Source of the DNA: Candidatus Barnesiella excrementavium
GTDB taxonomy: Bacteria; Bacteroidota; Bacteroidia; Bacteroidales; Barnesiellaceae
DNA: 64,000 bases
Assembly (NCBI GenBank): GCA_019115485.1
Contig: DXDM01000059.1
Span: 124,001-188,000 of the forward strand
Reading direction: 5' to 3'
Positions within the stretch are counted from its first letter, which is position 1. Each line of letters begins with the position of its first letter. The notes beneath the pieces were generated by a model. That model ran no database searches. It worked only from the letters and a program-made list of their open reading frames with translations, and was not told the origin of the DNA. Below, in pieces: positions 24,101 to 33,014 of this stretch. The translations under genes and the position numbers were made by a program.

Positions 24101-24724
24101 ATGGAGATAACTGTCGACGATTTGATCAGGCGGGTAAAGACAAACATGGAAGAACTCATCGACGAGAGCGAGGAGTCGATTGTGTTGTCGGTAGGTATAT
24201 CCGCTGAGCAGTATATACGGGAGAAGCTTCCCGATGCCATTCTGTCGGTGTTTGCCTCGGCTCCTGTCACAGAGTTGCCGCAGACCGATTGCGCTTCGTC
24301 CCTGACCCCCGAGCGACGCTCCGATGGTAGCGGACGGGTGTGGTTGCCTGCCGATGTGTGGCGCATGACCGAGTTCTGTATGGAGGGTTGGCTGCAACCG
24401 GTTACATCGTTTATCGACCACACGTCGCCGGCTTATGAATTGCAGTTCAATCCATATACTCGGGGTGGAATAGCTTTTCCGGTATGTATCCTGTCGAATG
24501 AAGCGGGGCAAAAGAGTCTCGACTACTATTCATTGCCTCCCTGTATTGAGAATCATCGGGTGAAGACGGCTCGCTATGTGGCCTATCCTCGTCCCGATGG
24601 AGACAAGTACGAAATAGCCGAGGCCCTGGTGCCGTTTGTTTGCTACACTTGTGCCGCTCTTGTGTTCGAAATACTGGGGCAGCCCGATAGGGCCGCCTCC
24701 ATGTTGCGCAGCATTGTGCGATAG
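24101..24724 (+). CDS. Head-completion/adaptor-like protein
   Basis: 207 residues, starting 3 bases after the fibre-like gene. The helical N-terminus (ITVDDLIRRVKTNMEELIDES) is followed by RVWLPADVWRMTEFCMEGW and NPYTRGGIAFPVCILSNEAGQKSLDYYSLP, and by an Ala- and Cys-containing helical end. This pattern resembles conserved proteins next to capsid genes in Bacteroidetes phage-like loci, perhaps head-tail adaptors; that rests on recall and context, not on a decisive motif. Last gene of the cassette, followed by a hairpin at 24769-24795. Confidence 0.5.
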   Translation: MEITVDDLIRRVKTNMEELIDESEESIVLSVGISAEQYIREKLPDAILSVFASAPVTELPQTDCASSLTPERRSDGSGRVWLPADVWRMTEFCMEGWLQPVTSFIDHTSPAYELQFNPYTRGGIAFPVCILSNEAGQKSLDYYSLPPCIENHRVKTARYVAYPRPDGDKYEIAEALVPFVCYTCAALVFEILGQPDRAASMLRSIVR

Positions 24725-24768
24725 AGCAGGGAGTATTTGCCGCGTCGCGGCATAGCCTTTATCTGGTC

Positions 24769-24795
24769 GGTCCCGGGGTGATGAGTCCCGGGGCC
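24769..24795. terminator. GC-rich hairpin at end of capsid cassette
   Basis: About 10-bp stem (24769-24778 with 24786-24795, with wobbles) between the convergent ends of the cassette and the glycosyltransferase gene; GGTTTTAT follows 10 bases on. Possible two-way terminator. Confidence 0.45.
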
Positions 24796-24818
24796 GGCCT
24801 GTCGGTTTTATAGGGGAG

Positions 24819-25655
24819 CTATTTTTTCAGCCGTTCATAGGGGATATGGCCTATTTGAGCTGCGGTCTCGGAGTAAGAACTTTGTGCTGAGCCCAGTATC
24901 TGATTGGTGTGTGAGAGCAGATAAAGTTCGATGAGAGCCTCGCGCATTCCTTCGATACTGTTGCGATTGGCCCGGTGAGGCGAGTAGAGAACCCGGTCGC
25001 CGAATCGGGCGGAGATAAGGGCTTTGTCCTCTTCGGAGTCGGTAGCCAGATAGAATTTAGTATCGGCATGGCGGTCAATCTCTTCCTGTATGCGATTGAC
25101 AAAAAGGTAGGTAGGACTTTGCGCAATGGCGATGGTATGGTCGGTGCGTCGGATATGTACTCCTATCGTGTGAGGTCCGAATTGGGCCATGCGAGCCTCG
25201 ATCTCTTGTTGCAGGAGAGGCTGCGGCTTGAAGATGGCAAAGCGCTCATTCTCGTTGTGCAGTTTGTAGAAATAGGAGAAGGAGGCGATATAGACCTTGT
25301 GCCCTCGGGCCCACTCTTCAAAATCGAACTGTTGGCGAAGGCATTGTAATATCTTTTTCTCGTACAGGCGACGATCGAATATCGGCTGTTGAAACAGACG
25401 GGGAATGAATAGATTTTTGCGGCGAGGCCGGTCGTAGAGCAGATAGTCCGGTCCCGACGCTTCGCTTACCGTAACCCCAGGCAGCTCAAATGGAGCAAAA
25501 AGTTGGTCGAACCGGCAATTCAGTCCCTGGTCCTTGAACCACACGATATGCAACGAGCTGTTGCATTGCCGACTCAAAGCAACGGCCGAGTCGATGGCTC
25601 GCATACGATTGGCCAGTCCGCCCACGGGCACAAACCATATTCTGTCTCTTTTCAT
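24819..25655 (-). CDS. Fucosyltransferase-like glycosyltransferase
   Basis: 278 residues, cytosolic. The start WFVPVGGLANRMRAIDSAVALSR and the motif GVHIRRTDH near residue 172 match the GDP-fucose-binding pattern (HxRRxD) of alpha-1,2/alpha-1,6-fucosyltransferase and NodZ-type enzymes; FYLATDSEEDK and LYLLSHTNQILG-type acceptor-side segments follow. It probably transfers a sugar to a surface glycan. The acceptor is unknown. It is a single-gene unit converging on the capsid cassette; a TACTTTTG box lies at 25688-25681. Confidence 0.7.
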   Translation of the reverse strand: MKRDRIWFVPVGGLANRMRAIDSAVALSRQCNSSLHIVWFKDQGLNCRFDQLFAPFELPGVTVSEASGPDYLLYDRPRRKNLFIPRLFQQPIFDRRLYEKKILQCLRQQFDFEEWARGHKVYIASFSYFYKLHNENERFAIFKPQPLLQQEIEARMAQFGPHTIGVHIRRTDHTIAIAQSPTYLFVNRIQEEIDRHADTKFYLATDSEEDKALISARFGDRVLYSPHRANRNSIEGMREALIELYLLSHTNQILGSAQSSYSETAAQIGHIPYERLKK

Positions 25656-25908
25656 AAAGGATAACTGCTGGTGAATGATGCAAAAGTAAAATTAATTTTT
25701 AGAAATCGAGTTGTGTAAGGAGTGATTTGTTTGGGCTGACGGCTATTGAGCCGCTGCCCGGGCGGGTCGCCATCGTTACCCGACGCAGTGCCGGTCGTTT
25801 CTGCCCGGGATTCTTGTTGTTGGCGACAGGTCGTGGGTGGAGGGGGATAAACCCTTTTGAGATGAGATATTCTGCTTCGATTATCATATTAATCAATAAT
25901 TATTTTAC

Positions 25909-25916
25909 TACATTTG
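25909..25916 (+). promoter_or_regulatory. -7 box of LtaS-like gene
   Basis: TACATTTG, full -7 consensus, 16 bases before the start at 25933; no clear -33. The remaining 277-base intergenic region holds nothing else recognisable. Confidence 0.45.
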
Positions 25917-25932
25917 CGTCGCATGTGAATAA

Positions 25933-27756
25933 ATGCAAATGAGGCCGAACAGATTGTTATTACCGTCTTTTTCGTGGGCGAGTGAGGGGCGCTACCTGCT
26001 CTTTCATTTGCTGGTAATCGTGTGTTTTGTCTATCCCATCGAGTATCTTCATATCGCGCTCAAATACTCGACTATCTTCGATTTGCGCATTCTGCTGTTT
26101 CGAGGAGAGCCGGTGGGCGACACGTTGCGGGCTTTTCTGCCCACGGTGGGCGATGCTTTTTTGCTGGCCCTGCCGCTTTTGCTGTTTACCCGCAGGCGGT
26201 GGGTGGTTTTTATTCCGCTTTTTCTTTTCGACCTCTTTTGCCTGATGCAGACCTGTTATGCCCGGGTGTATGAAGATGTGATGCCTTACTCGTCGTTCCT
26301 GCTGGTCGACAATGTGAACGACGTACTGCTCAACAGTGTACGGGGATTGTTGCAGTGGCGCGATGCTACCCTTTTCCTTCCCACACTCCTGCTGTTGGGC
26401 GGTTATCTGTTCTATTTCGGGCGACAGCGGGTGTACCCTTCGCGTCGCACCCGTTGGGTGGCCGCCGCGGTTTCGCTGGTCATGGCACTCGGGGCTTATG
26501 GAGCGAGAGCCTATCAGATTTATCATCGGGAGTTGTCCGACCGGGAATCGCCCTGGGCCGCTTTCATCACTCCTTATAATTATCGTGAGTATGTGGTTTA
26601 TCACGGCGTGCTACCCTACACGGGTTATGTGTTGGTGTCGTCTCTCTTGCAGTCTGACGGATTGTCCGATGCCGAACGTTCCGAAGTCGACAGGTTTCTC
26701 GACGAGTCGCCCCGCTATACCGATAATCGCTATGCCGTGGAGCCCGGGCGGAATCTGATATTGATTGTTGTGGAGTCGATGAACTCGTGGCTGCTCAACC
26801 GCACGGTCAACGGGGTGGAGATTATGCCTCGGCTGAACAATCTGTTGGCCCGGGAGGGGACCTTCGCGGCACTCCACCTGCTGCCTCAGGTGAAGGACGG
26901 TCGGTCGAGCGACGGCCACCTCATGTTCAATACCGGGCTGTTACCGGCACGGGCGGGTGCATCGGCCGTACTTTACGGGACCAATCGTTATCCGGCCTTG
27001 GGAGATGCCTTGAAACAGAAAGGATACCACACCCTTAATATCGTGTGCGACCGGGCACAAGACTGGAACCAGGTGCAGACGTCGCCCGCTTATGGTTTCG
27101 ACCGGCTGTATGACAAGAGTTCGTTCGAATCGAGCCAGATGCTCGACGACTCTACCCTGTTGGCGAAAGGCATCGCGATTCTGCGCGAGACCCCTCAGCC
27201 CTTCTTCGCTCAGTTGGTGACCCTCTCGACCCATGCCCCCAATCGGGCACCGGTTGCCCCCACGGCTTTGTCGCGCTACGGCACATCGTCGCAAGAGCTT
27301 ATCAACACGATGGAGGCCTTTCATCGACTCGACCGTCAGCTGGGTGAGTTTATCGACTCGTTGCAGGCCTGTGGATTGTACGACCGTTCGGTGGTAGCTA
27401 TTGTCTCCGACCACGACGAGGTGGGGCTGAATCTTTTTGAAGGGCGTACCACCCGCACGTTCGCCGACCGCGAGGTAGCTCTCATCATACTCAATACTCC
27501 CTGGACCCTCTCCTACGAAGAGGTAGCGGGACAAATCGACATCTATCCCACGTTGCTCGATGTGATGGGTGCCAACGACTACCCGTGGAAGGGACTTGGA
27601 TACAGTCTGTTGCGCACCCCGGTGCGCAGCGCCGTCTACTGGGATCAAAGTGTGGTGGGCGATACCCTTTCGCCCCTCTGCAAGCGGCAGGAGCGGGCCT
27701 GGAACATCTCCAATCTTATACTCACCGGCGACTATTTTGCCCGAGAGAAACCCTGA
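25933..27756 (+). CDS. LTA synthase family sulfatase-fold transferase
   Basis: 607 residues: about five N-terminal membrane helices (to about residue 200) and a periplasmic alkaline-phosphatase-fold domain, the layout of lipoteichoic-acid synthases and phosphoethanolamine or phosphoglycerol transferases. Metal and catalytic motifs are in order: VVESMNSW (about 280), GRSSDGHL (about 322, nucleophile Ser in place of the usual Thr), STHAPN (about 433) and SDHDEVGLN (about 492). In a Gram-negative it likely modifies glycans or lipids with phosphoglycerol or phosphoethanolamine. Either ATG 25933 or 25939 may be used. Single-gene unit. Confidence 0.82.
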   Translation: MQMRPNRLLLPSFSWASEGRYLLFHLLVIVCFVYPIEYLHIALKYSTIFDLRILLFRGEPVGDTLRAFLPTVGDAFLLALPLLLFTRRRWVVFIPLFLFDLFCLMQTCYARVYEDVMPYSSFLLVDNVNDVLLNSVRGLLQWRDATLFLPTLLLLGGYLFYFGRQRVYPSRRTRWVAAAVSLVMALGAYGARAYQIYHRELSDRESPWAAFITPYNYREYVVYHGVLPYTGYVLVSSLLQSDGLSDAERSEVDRFLDESPRYTDNRYAVEPGRNLILIVVESMNSWLLNRTVNGVEIMPRLNNLLAREGTFAALHLLPQVKDGRSSDGHLMFNTGLLPARAGASAVLYGTNRYPALGDALKQKGYHTLNIVCDRAQDWNQVQTSPAYGFDRLYDKSSFESSQMLDDSTLLAKGIAILRETPQPFFAQLVTLSTHAPNRAPVAPTALSRYGTSSQELINTMEAFHRLDRQLGEFIDSLQACGLYDRSVVAIVSDHDEVGLNLFEGRTTRTFADREVALIILNTPWTLSYEEVAGQIDIYPTLLDVMGANDYPWKGLGYSLLRTPVRSAVYWDQSVVGDTLSPLCKRQERAWNISNLILTGDYFAREKP

Positions 27757-27833
27757 GCCGTTTCCCTCGCTCAACAGGCCTTGCCCCTTCTTCCCGGAGG
27801 ATAGAGGCGAAACGGGAATTTAATACCCCGCCG

Positions 27834-27865
27834 TTTGGCTCTTTGAAAAAAAAATACGAACTTTG
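27834..27865 (+). promoter_or_regulatory. Promoter of PPi-PFK gene
   Basis: TTTG at 27834-27837, 20-base spacer, GAACTTTG at 27858-27865 (one mismatch to TAnnTTTG); 48 bases before the start codon. Confidence 0.6.
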
Positions 27866-27913
27866 CCCCATCGAAAGAGAAATCATTAACATACATAAAC
27901 AAAAGAGTTTACA

Positions 27914-29566
27914 ATGAAGAAAAGTGCACTTCAAACTGCTCGTGCTTCGTATCAGCCCAAGCTGCCCGAAGCCATTAAAAACGGCGTAACCATCGTCGAA
28001 GGCGAAGCTACGCAATCGGTAGCCGACCAGGAGGCTATCGCCAAGTTGTTCCCCAATACCTACGGCATGCCCGTGCTCCGTTTTGAAGCAGCCCCCAAGA
28101 AAGAGTATCCCGCCATCAACGTGGGCGTAATCCTCTCGGGTGGTCAGGCTCCCGGTGGACACAACGTAATTTCGGGTCTCTTCGACGGACTCAAAGCCAT
28201 GAACAAGGATAGCCGCCTCTTCGGTTTCCTGCTGGGCCCGGGCGGACTCATCGACCATAAATACATGGAACTCACCGCCGATATCATCGACGACTACCGC
28301 AACACGGGTGGTTTCGACATCATCGGTTCGGGTCGTACCAAACTCGAAACGAAAGAACAGTTCGACAGTGGTCTCGAAATCATCAAGGAGTTGGGCATCA
28401 AGGCCGTGGTTATCATCGGTGGCGACGACTCCAACACCAACGCCTGCGTGCTGGCCGAATACTACAAACAGATCGGTGCCGGCGTACAGGTAATCGGTTG
28501 CCCCAAGACCATCGACGGCGACTTGAAGAACGAGATGATCGAGTGCTCCTTCGGTTTCGATACCGCCTGCAAGGTGTACTCCGAGGTAATCGGTAATATC
28601 CAACGCGACTGCAACTCGGCCAAGAAATACTGGCACTTCATCAAGCTGATGGGACGTTCGGCTTCGCACATCGCACTCGAATGCGCCTTGCAGACACAAC
28701 CCAACATCTGCCTGATTTCCGAAGAGGTTGAGGCCAAGCAGATGACCCTCGACGACATCGTCAACAACATTGCCAATATCGTAGCCGCTCGTGCCGCCAA
28801 AGGCTTCAACTTCGGTACCGTACTGATTCCCGAAGGCCTCATCGAGTTCATTCCCGCCATGAAGCGACTCATCGCCGAGCTCAACGACTACCTGGCCGAG
28901 AACGGTTCTGAGTTTGCCATGATCAAGAAATCGGAGCAGAGAAACTACATCATCAAACACCTCTCACCCGAAAACTCGGCCATCTACGCCAGCCTGCCCG
29001 AAGGTGTAGCCCGTCAGCTCACGCTCGACCGCGACCCCCACGGAAACGTACAGGTATCGCTCATCGAGACCGAGAAACTGCTGGGCGAGATGGTAGGACG
29101 TCGCCTGGCCGAGATGAAAGCCGAAGGCAAATACGACGGCAAGTTCGCTACCCAGTACCACTTCTTCGGGTACGAAGGCCGTTGCGCCGACCCCTCCAAC
29201 TTCGATGCCGACTACTGCTACTCGCTGGGTTATACCGCATCGTTGCTCGTAGGCGAAGGCCGCACCGGTTACATGTCGTCGGTACGCAACACCACCAAAC
29301 CGGCCAGCGAATGGATTGCCGGCGGTGTGCCCGTGACCATGATGATGAACATGGAGCGTCGTCACGGCGAGATGAAACCCGTGATCCAAAAAGCCCTCGT
29401 TCACCTCGACGGTGCCCCCTTCAAATACTTTGCCGCACACCGCGACGAGTGGGCTATGAACACCTGCTACGTATATCCCGGTCCTATCCAATACTTTGGC
29501 CCCACCGAGGTATGCGACCAGCCCACCAAGACCTTGAAGCTGGAGCAAGACGGCACAATCGACTAA
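27914..29566 (+). CDS. pfp: Pyrophosphate-dependent 6-phosphofructokinase
   Basis: Reversibly phosphorylates fructose 6-phosphate with PPi instead of ATP. The 550-residue length is that of the long (plant-beta/Bacteroidetes) PFP class. [11 protein letters not shown] is near residues 75-85; GGDDSNT at 169-175 has Asp where ATP enzymes have Gly, the marker of PPi use; [10 protein letters not shown] (197-206) carries the catalytic Asp. Codon usage is strongly biased to C-ending codons, pointing to high expression, and it has a near-consensus promoter and strong terminator. Together with pfkA it gives two routes at this step. Confidence 0.95.
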   Translation: MKKSALQTARASYQPKLPEAIKNGVTIVEGEATQSVADQEAIAKLFPNTYGMPVLRFEAAPKKEYPAINVGVILSGGQAPGGHNVISGLFDGLKAMNKDSRLFGFLLGPGGLIDHKYMELTADIIDDYRNTGGFDIIGSGRTKLETKEQFDSGLEIIKELGIKAVVIIGGDDSNTNACVLAEYYKQIGAGVQVIGCPKTIDGDLKNEMIECSFGFDTACKVYSEVIGNIQRDCNSAKKYWHFIKLMGRSASHIALECALQTQPNICLISEEVEAKQMTLDDIVNNIANIVAARAAKGFNFGTVLIPEGLIEFIPAMKRLIAELNDYLAENGSEFAMIKKSEQRNYIIKHLSPENSAIYASLPEGVARQLTLDRDPHGNVQVSLIETEKLLGEMVGRRLAEMKAEGKYDGKFATQYHFFGYEGRCADPSNFDADYCYSLGYTASLLVGEGRTGYMSSVRNTTKPASEWIAGGVPVTMMMNMERRHGEMKPVIQKALVHLDGAPFKYFAAHRDEWAMNTCYVYPGPIQYFGPTEVCDQPTKTLKLEQDGTID

Positions 29567-29639
29567 TCGGTTGAAAGGAAGGGCCTCAGGCCCGTTATAA
29601 TAAACCAATCAAAAAATCCGCACTTGCGGCTTGCAAAAT

Positions 29640-29680
29640 CCCCCGACCCGGAGCGTTCCGGGCCGGGGGTATTTTTTTTA
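29640..29680 (+). terminator. Terminator of PPi-PFK gene
   Basis: 13-bp stem with one mismatch (29640-29652 with 29657-29669) followed by TATTTTTTTT. The 305-base gap to the next gene also holds a partial REP-like palindrome (29728-29742). Confidence 0.85.
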
Positions 29681-29793
29681 GGTTCCGCAGGCGTGGCTAC
29701 CTCACTCGTTCCGCACTGCGTTGCTGGACCCCGATGCGGAATCCAGGAGAAGAAAATACGCGACGTGGTCTTGAAAATCCAGCAGGCGTGGAG

Positions 29794-29839
29794 GGGTAAA
29801 AAGACACCACCCCGGCGCTCGGGTGAGGCCGGGGTGGTG
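29794..29839 (-). terminator. Terminator of GH2 gene
   Basis: Perfect 12-bp stem (29805-29816 with 29828-29839), followed leftward by TCTTTTTACC. Confidence 0.8.
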
Positions 29840-29871
29840 CAGTGTGCGCGGCGGGTGCCGCGTGTGGGGTG

Positions 29872-32373
29872 TTATTTGCTCTCGATGACGAGGGTGGCTT
29901 TCTTCAACCCTTTGGCGGTAGCTTCGAGGGTGATTTTGCCCGGCTCTTCGGTCGAGGCGACGATGGCGGTCATCATGCCCGAGAATACCTTCATGCGGGG
30001 CTCCTGGAACGATTCGAGCGAGGTGGGGTCGCCGTTGGCTCCGGCGCGGTAGTAGCCTTTGCCTTTCACCTTGAACGAGATTTGGTTCGAGGCGTTGGGG
30101 CAGAGGTTGCCCTCTTTGTCGACCACCTTGACGGTGACGAACGAGAGGTCGCGACCGTCGGCAGCGATGGTTGAGCGGTCGGCCGTGAGTTCGATGCGGT
30201 AGGGTTTGCCGGCCGTCTTCATCTCTTTCTCGGCTACGGCGTTACCCTGCTCGTCGTAGGCCACCACCTTGACGGTGCCCGGCTCGTAGCGGGTATCCAT
30301 CCACATGAGGCGGTAGCGCTGCTGACGCTTGAACTGGGCGGTCGAGAGCGAGTCGCCGCTGTTGTGAACGGTCACCGAGAAGTCTTTGGTGCGTTTGCCC
30401 TGGCTCTTGCCGTTGATGAAGAGTTCGGCCGTGGGGTAGTTGGTGTAGACGAATACGGGGGTTACCTCGCCTTCGCGGCCTTCCCAGTTCCAGTGAGGTA
30501 GGATATGCAGTGTCTCGGCCTCGGGGTTCCAGTGGCTGCGGTAGAGGTAGTAGCGGTCTTTGGGGATACCGGCCAGGTCGATGATACCGAAGAGCGACGA
30601 GTGGCTGGGCCAATCGGAGTAGTAGGGGGTGGGCTCACCCAGGTAGTCGAATCCGGTCCAGACAAACTCGCCCATGCAATAGGCCAGGTCGTCGTGCTGG
30701 ATAAAGTCGTCCTCGGGCAGATTGGACCAGCCGCAGTGTTCCACGTCGTAGGACGAGCTCTGGTGGTCGGGGTATTTGGGCATGGAGCGACGCTCTACGG
30801 GGAATTTGTAGACGCCGCGCGAGCTGATGGTCGAGGCCGTCTCGCTGCCCAGAATGATGCCCTGGGGCAGTTTCTTCTGACTCTCGATATACTTGAAGGG
30901 GCGGTAGTTGAAGCCCGGTACGTCGAGCACGGCCGCCATGTTGTTGTTGACTACGGCATCGGGGGCGTCCATACCCTGGGTAACGGGACGGGTGGGGTCC
31001 TCGCGGTGGCAGATGTTTTGCAGCCACAGGGTGAGTTTGGGCCCCTGGTCGCCCGACCACTGGTCGGGTACCTCGTTGCCGATGCACCACATCACCACGC
31101 TGGGGTTGTTGCGATAGTGGCGCACGAGGTTGACGATGTCCTTCTCGGCCCATTCGTTAAATACGAGGTGGTAGCCGTTCTGTACCTTGGCCGTGGCCCA
31201 CTCGTCGAACGATTCGGCCATCACCATCATACCCATTTCGTCGCAGAGGCGTACCAGCTCGGGAGCCGGCATGTTGTGCGAGGTGCGAATGGCGTTGCAG
31301 CCCATCTCTTTGAGTATGCGTATCTGGCGACGGATACCGGCCTCGTTGGCGATGCCGCCCAACGGACCCAGGTCGTGGTGATTGCACACGCCTCTGAATT
31401 TCAGTGGTTTGCCGTTTAGGAAGAATCCTTCGCCCTGGCGCACTTCGACGGTGCGGATACCGAAGGTGGTGGTATATTCGTCTTTCAGTTCGTTGCCCTC
31501 ATAGACCTTCGACACCGAGGTGTAGAGGTTGGGTGTCTCGGGGGTCCACACGGCGGGTTGCTCCACGACAAACTCCTGATTGAAGGTGTTGTGGTCGAAG
31601 TTGCTGCCCCGCATGCGGTCGGTGGTGATGGTGTTGCCGCTGGGGTCGACGATGGAGGTCTCGATGACATAGTCGCTCATCGATTTCCCTTCGGGCATCT
31701 CCCACGAGGTGCTTTGCGTCACCTTGGCATAGTGGTCGTTGAGGTCGGTGGTGATGATTTGTGTACCCCACACCGGCACGTGAGCCTCGTCGGTCACCAC
31801 CAGGTGGACGTTGCGGTAGAGACCGGCCCCGGGATACCAGCGTGAGCTCTCGGTAAAGTTTTCGAGCCGAACGGCCAGCAGGTTGCTCTCGCCCGGGCGC
31901 AGGTAGGGGGTGGCATCGACAAAGAAGGTGTTGTAGCCGTTGGGCCAGTAGCAGGCCTCCTGCCCGTTGATGTAGACGCGGGCGTGGCTCATGGCTCCGT
32001 CGAAAATCAAGGTGTATTTCTTCCCTTCGATCGATTGGGGCACGTCGAACGAGCGGCGGTACCAGCCGGTACCTACGAAGGGCAGACCGCCTGTGCGGCC
32101 GGCATGCTCCATGGCCTCTTTCTGTCCGTCCTGAACGATGGCCGTGTTATGTTTGTCGTTGTTGATACTGAACGGACCGTAGATGGCCCAGTCGTGCGGA
32201 ATGCGTACCGACTGCCATTGCGAGTCGTCGCATTGCGCATCTTTGAACTGTGTGTTGTCTTCGCGGGTAAATTTCCACCCTTTTTCCAGCAGGGTTTCGG
32301 TGCGTACCTGTGTTTGAGCCGACAGCCCGAGGGGCAGGGCCAACAGCACCAGCAGTGAGAGTTGTTTGATCAT
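29872..32373 (-). CDS. GH2 family beta-galactosidase-like glycoside hydrolase
   Basis: 833 residues with signal peptide (IKQLSLLVLLALPLGLSAQ), so exported. Domains in GH2 order: sugar-binding jelly roll (residues about 35-210, with RIPHDWAIYGPF and YRRSFDVP), immunoglobulin-like domain, TIM barrel from about 310, and C-terminal beta domains. The acid/base Glu is in CIGNEVPD and the nucleophile in ILGSETAST. The start at 32373 is preferred over one 16 codons upstream because it begins the leader. It probably trims beta-galactosides from host or plant glycans. No susC/susD partner lies beside it, so it is not in a visible polysaccharide locus. Confidence 0.9.
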   Translation of the reverse strand: MIKQLSLLVLLALPLGLSAQTQVRTETLLEKGWKFTREDNTQFKDAQCDDSQWQSVRIPHDWAIYGPFSINNDKHNTAIVQDGQKEAMEHAGRTGGLPFVGTGWYRRSFDVPQSIEGKKYTLIFDGAMSHARVYINGQEACYWPNGYNTFFVDATPYLRPGESNLLAVRLENFTESSRWYPGAGLYRNVHLVVTDEAHVPVWGTQIITTDLNDHYAKVTQSTSWEMPEGKSMSDYVIETSIVDPSGNTITTDRMRGSNFDHNTFNQEFVVEQPAVWTPETPNLYTSVSKVYEGNELKDEYTTTFGIRTVEVRQGEGFFLNGKPLKFRGVCNHHDLGPLGGIANEAGIRRQIRILKEMGCNAIRTSHNMPAPELVRLCDEMGMMVMAESFDEWATAKVQNGYHLVFNEWAEKDIVNLVRHYRNNPSVVMWCIGNEVPDQWSGDQGPKLTLWLQNICHREDPTRPVTQGMDAPDAVVNNNMAAVLDVPGFNYRPFKYIESQKKLPQGIILGSETASTISSRGVYKFPVERRSMPKYPDHQSSSYDVEHCGWSNLPEDDFIQHDDLAYCMGEFVWTGFDYLGEPTPYYSDWPSHSSLFGIIDLAGIPKDRYYLYRSHWNPEAETLHILPHWNWEGREGEVTPVFVYTNYPTAELFINGKSQGKRTKDFSVTVHNSGDSLSTAQFKRQQRYRLMWMDTRYEPGTVKVVAYDEQGNAVAEKEMKTAGKPYRIELTADRSTIAADGRDLSFVTVKVVDKEGNLCPNASNQISFKVKGKGYYRAGANGDPTSLESFQEPRMKVFSGMMTAIVASTEEPGKITLEATAKGLKKATLVIESK

Positions 32374-32480
32374 ATGAATGGTTTTAGTGTGTTTCGGGTA
32401 AGGGATTGGGTTGTTTTTCATGAATCGGTGTCGTGTGTTTATGTGTTTGGGCGAGGATTGATACCCACCTCGCTGCGGGG

Positions 32481-33002
32481 TTATTCGAGATAGTCGTCGT
32501 CTTCCTCTTCGCCGGGAATGTGGACGATGAAGGTGGCGGCCCCTATCGACACCACGTCGCCGTCGTGGAGCAGGGCCCGCTCCCGGTCGCCCAGCAGCGT
32601 GTTGCGCAGGAAGGTGCCGGTGAGGCTGGGGTTGTCGCGCAGGGTGAGTTGCGGCCGGCCTCCTTTCTCCCTGACGTGGATAATGCAGTGGCGGCGGTCC
32701 ATACTCATGTCGCTCGTCTCGATGGCGATGTCGACCTCGGTTCCCTTCGAGGCGCGTCCGATGAGGTTGTCGCCCGGGTGCAGGGGAAACTCCTGCCGGT
32801 AGCCGAAGGCATTTTCGAGCACGGTGATGTAGCCGACCGAAGTGTCGACATCACCCCCTTCGCTCGCCTCGATTTCGTCGAGACTCATGACGAAGCGTTT
32901 GCGGCACCCCGGGCAGATGAACGAGATGTGGCACGAGGCGTCGTAGCGCGATTCGTCAAAGGCGAACGCCTTGCCACATTTGGGACATACGACCTGTTTC
33001 AT
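32481..33002 (-). CDS. Zinc-ribbon FHA-domain protein
   Basis: 173 residues. The N-terminus is a zinc ribbon (CPKCG at 6-10 and CPGCR near 30-34), linked by an acidic stretch to a forkhead-associated domain: LIGRASKGTEVDIAI (strand with GR), MSMDRRHCIIH (S..RH phosphothreonine pocket) and SLTGTFLRN. FHA domains bind phosphothreonine, so the protein may read Ser/Thr kinase signals. No kinase gene is nearby. It follows meaB by 12 bases and ends an operon with two DUF1573 genes. The acidic tail ends EEEDDDYLE. Confidence 0.85.
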   Translation of the reverse strand: MKQVVCPKCGKAFAFDESRYDASCHISFICPGCRKRFVMSLDEIEASEGGDVDTSVGYITVLENAFGYRQEFPLHPGDNLIGRASKGTEVDIAIETSDMSMDRRHCIIHVREKGGRPQLTLRDNPSLTGTFLRNTLLGDRERALLHDGDVVSIGAATFIVHIPGEEEDDDYLE

Positions 33003-33014
33003 AGCGGACTGCGG

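Noticed and set aside
20207-24724. Calling this region an intact prophage.
   Set aside because: No integrase, attachment repeats, terminase, portal, tail or lysis genes are present between the flanking core genes.
29872-32373. A polysaccharide utilisation locus around the GH2 gene.
   Set aside because: No susC/susD pair or hybrid sensor is adjacent; neighbours are a PPi-PFK and the meaB operon.
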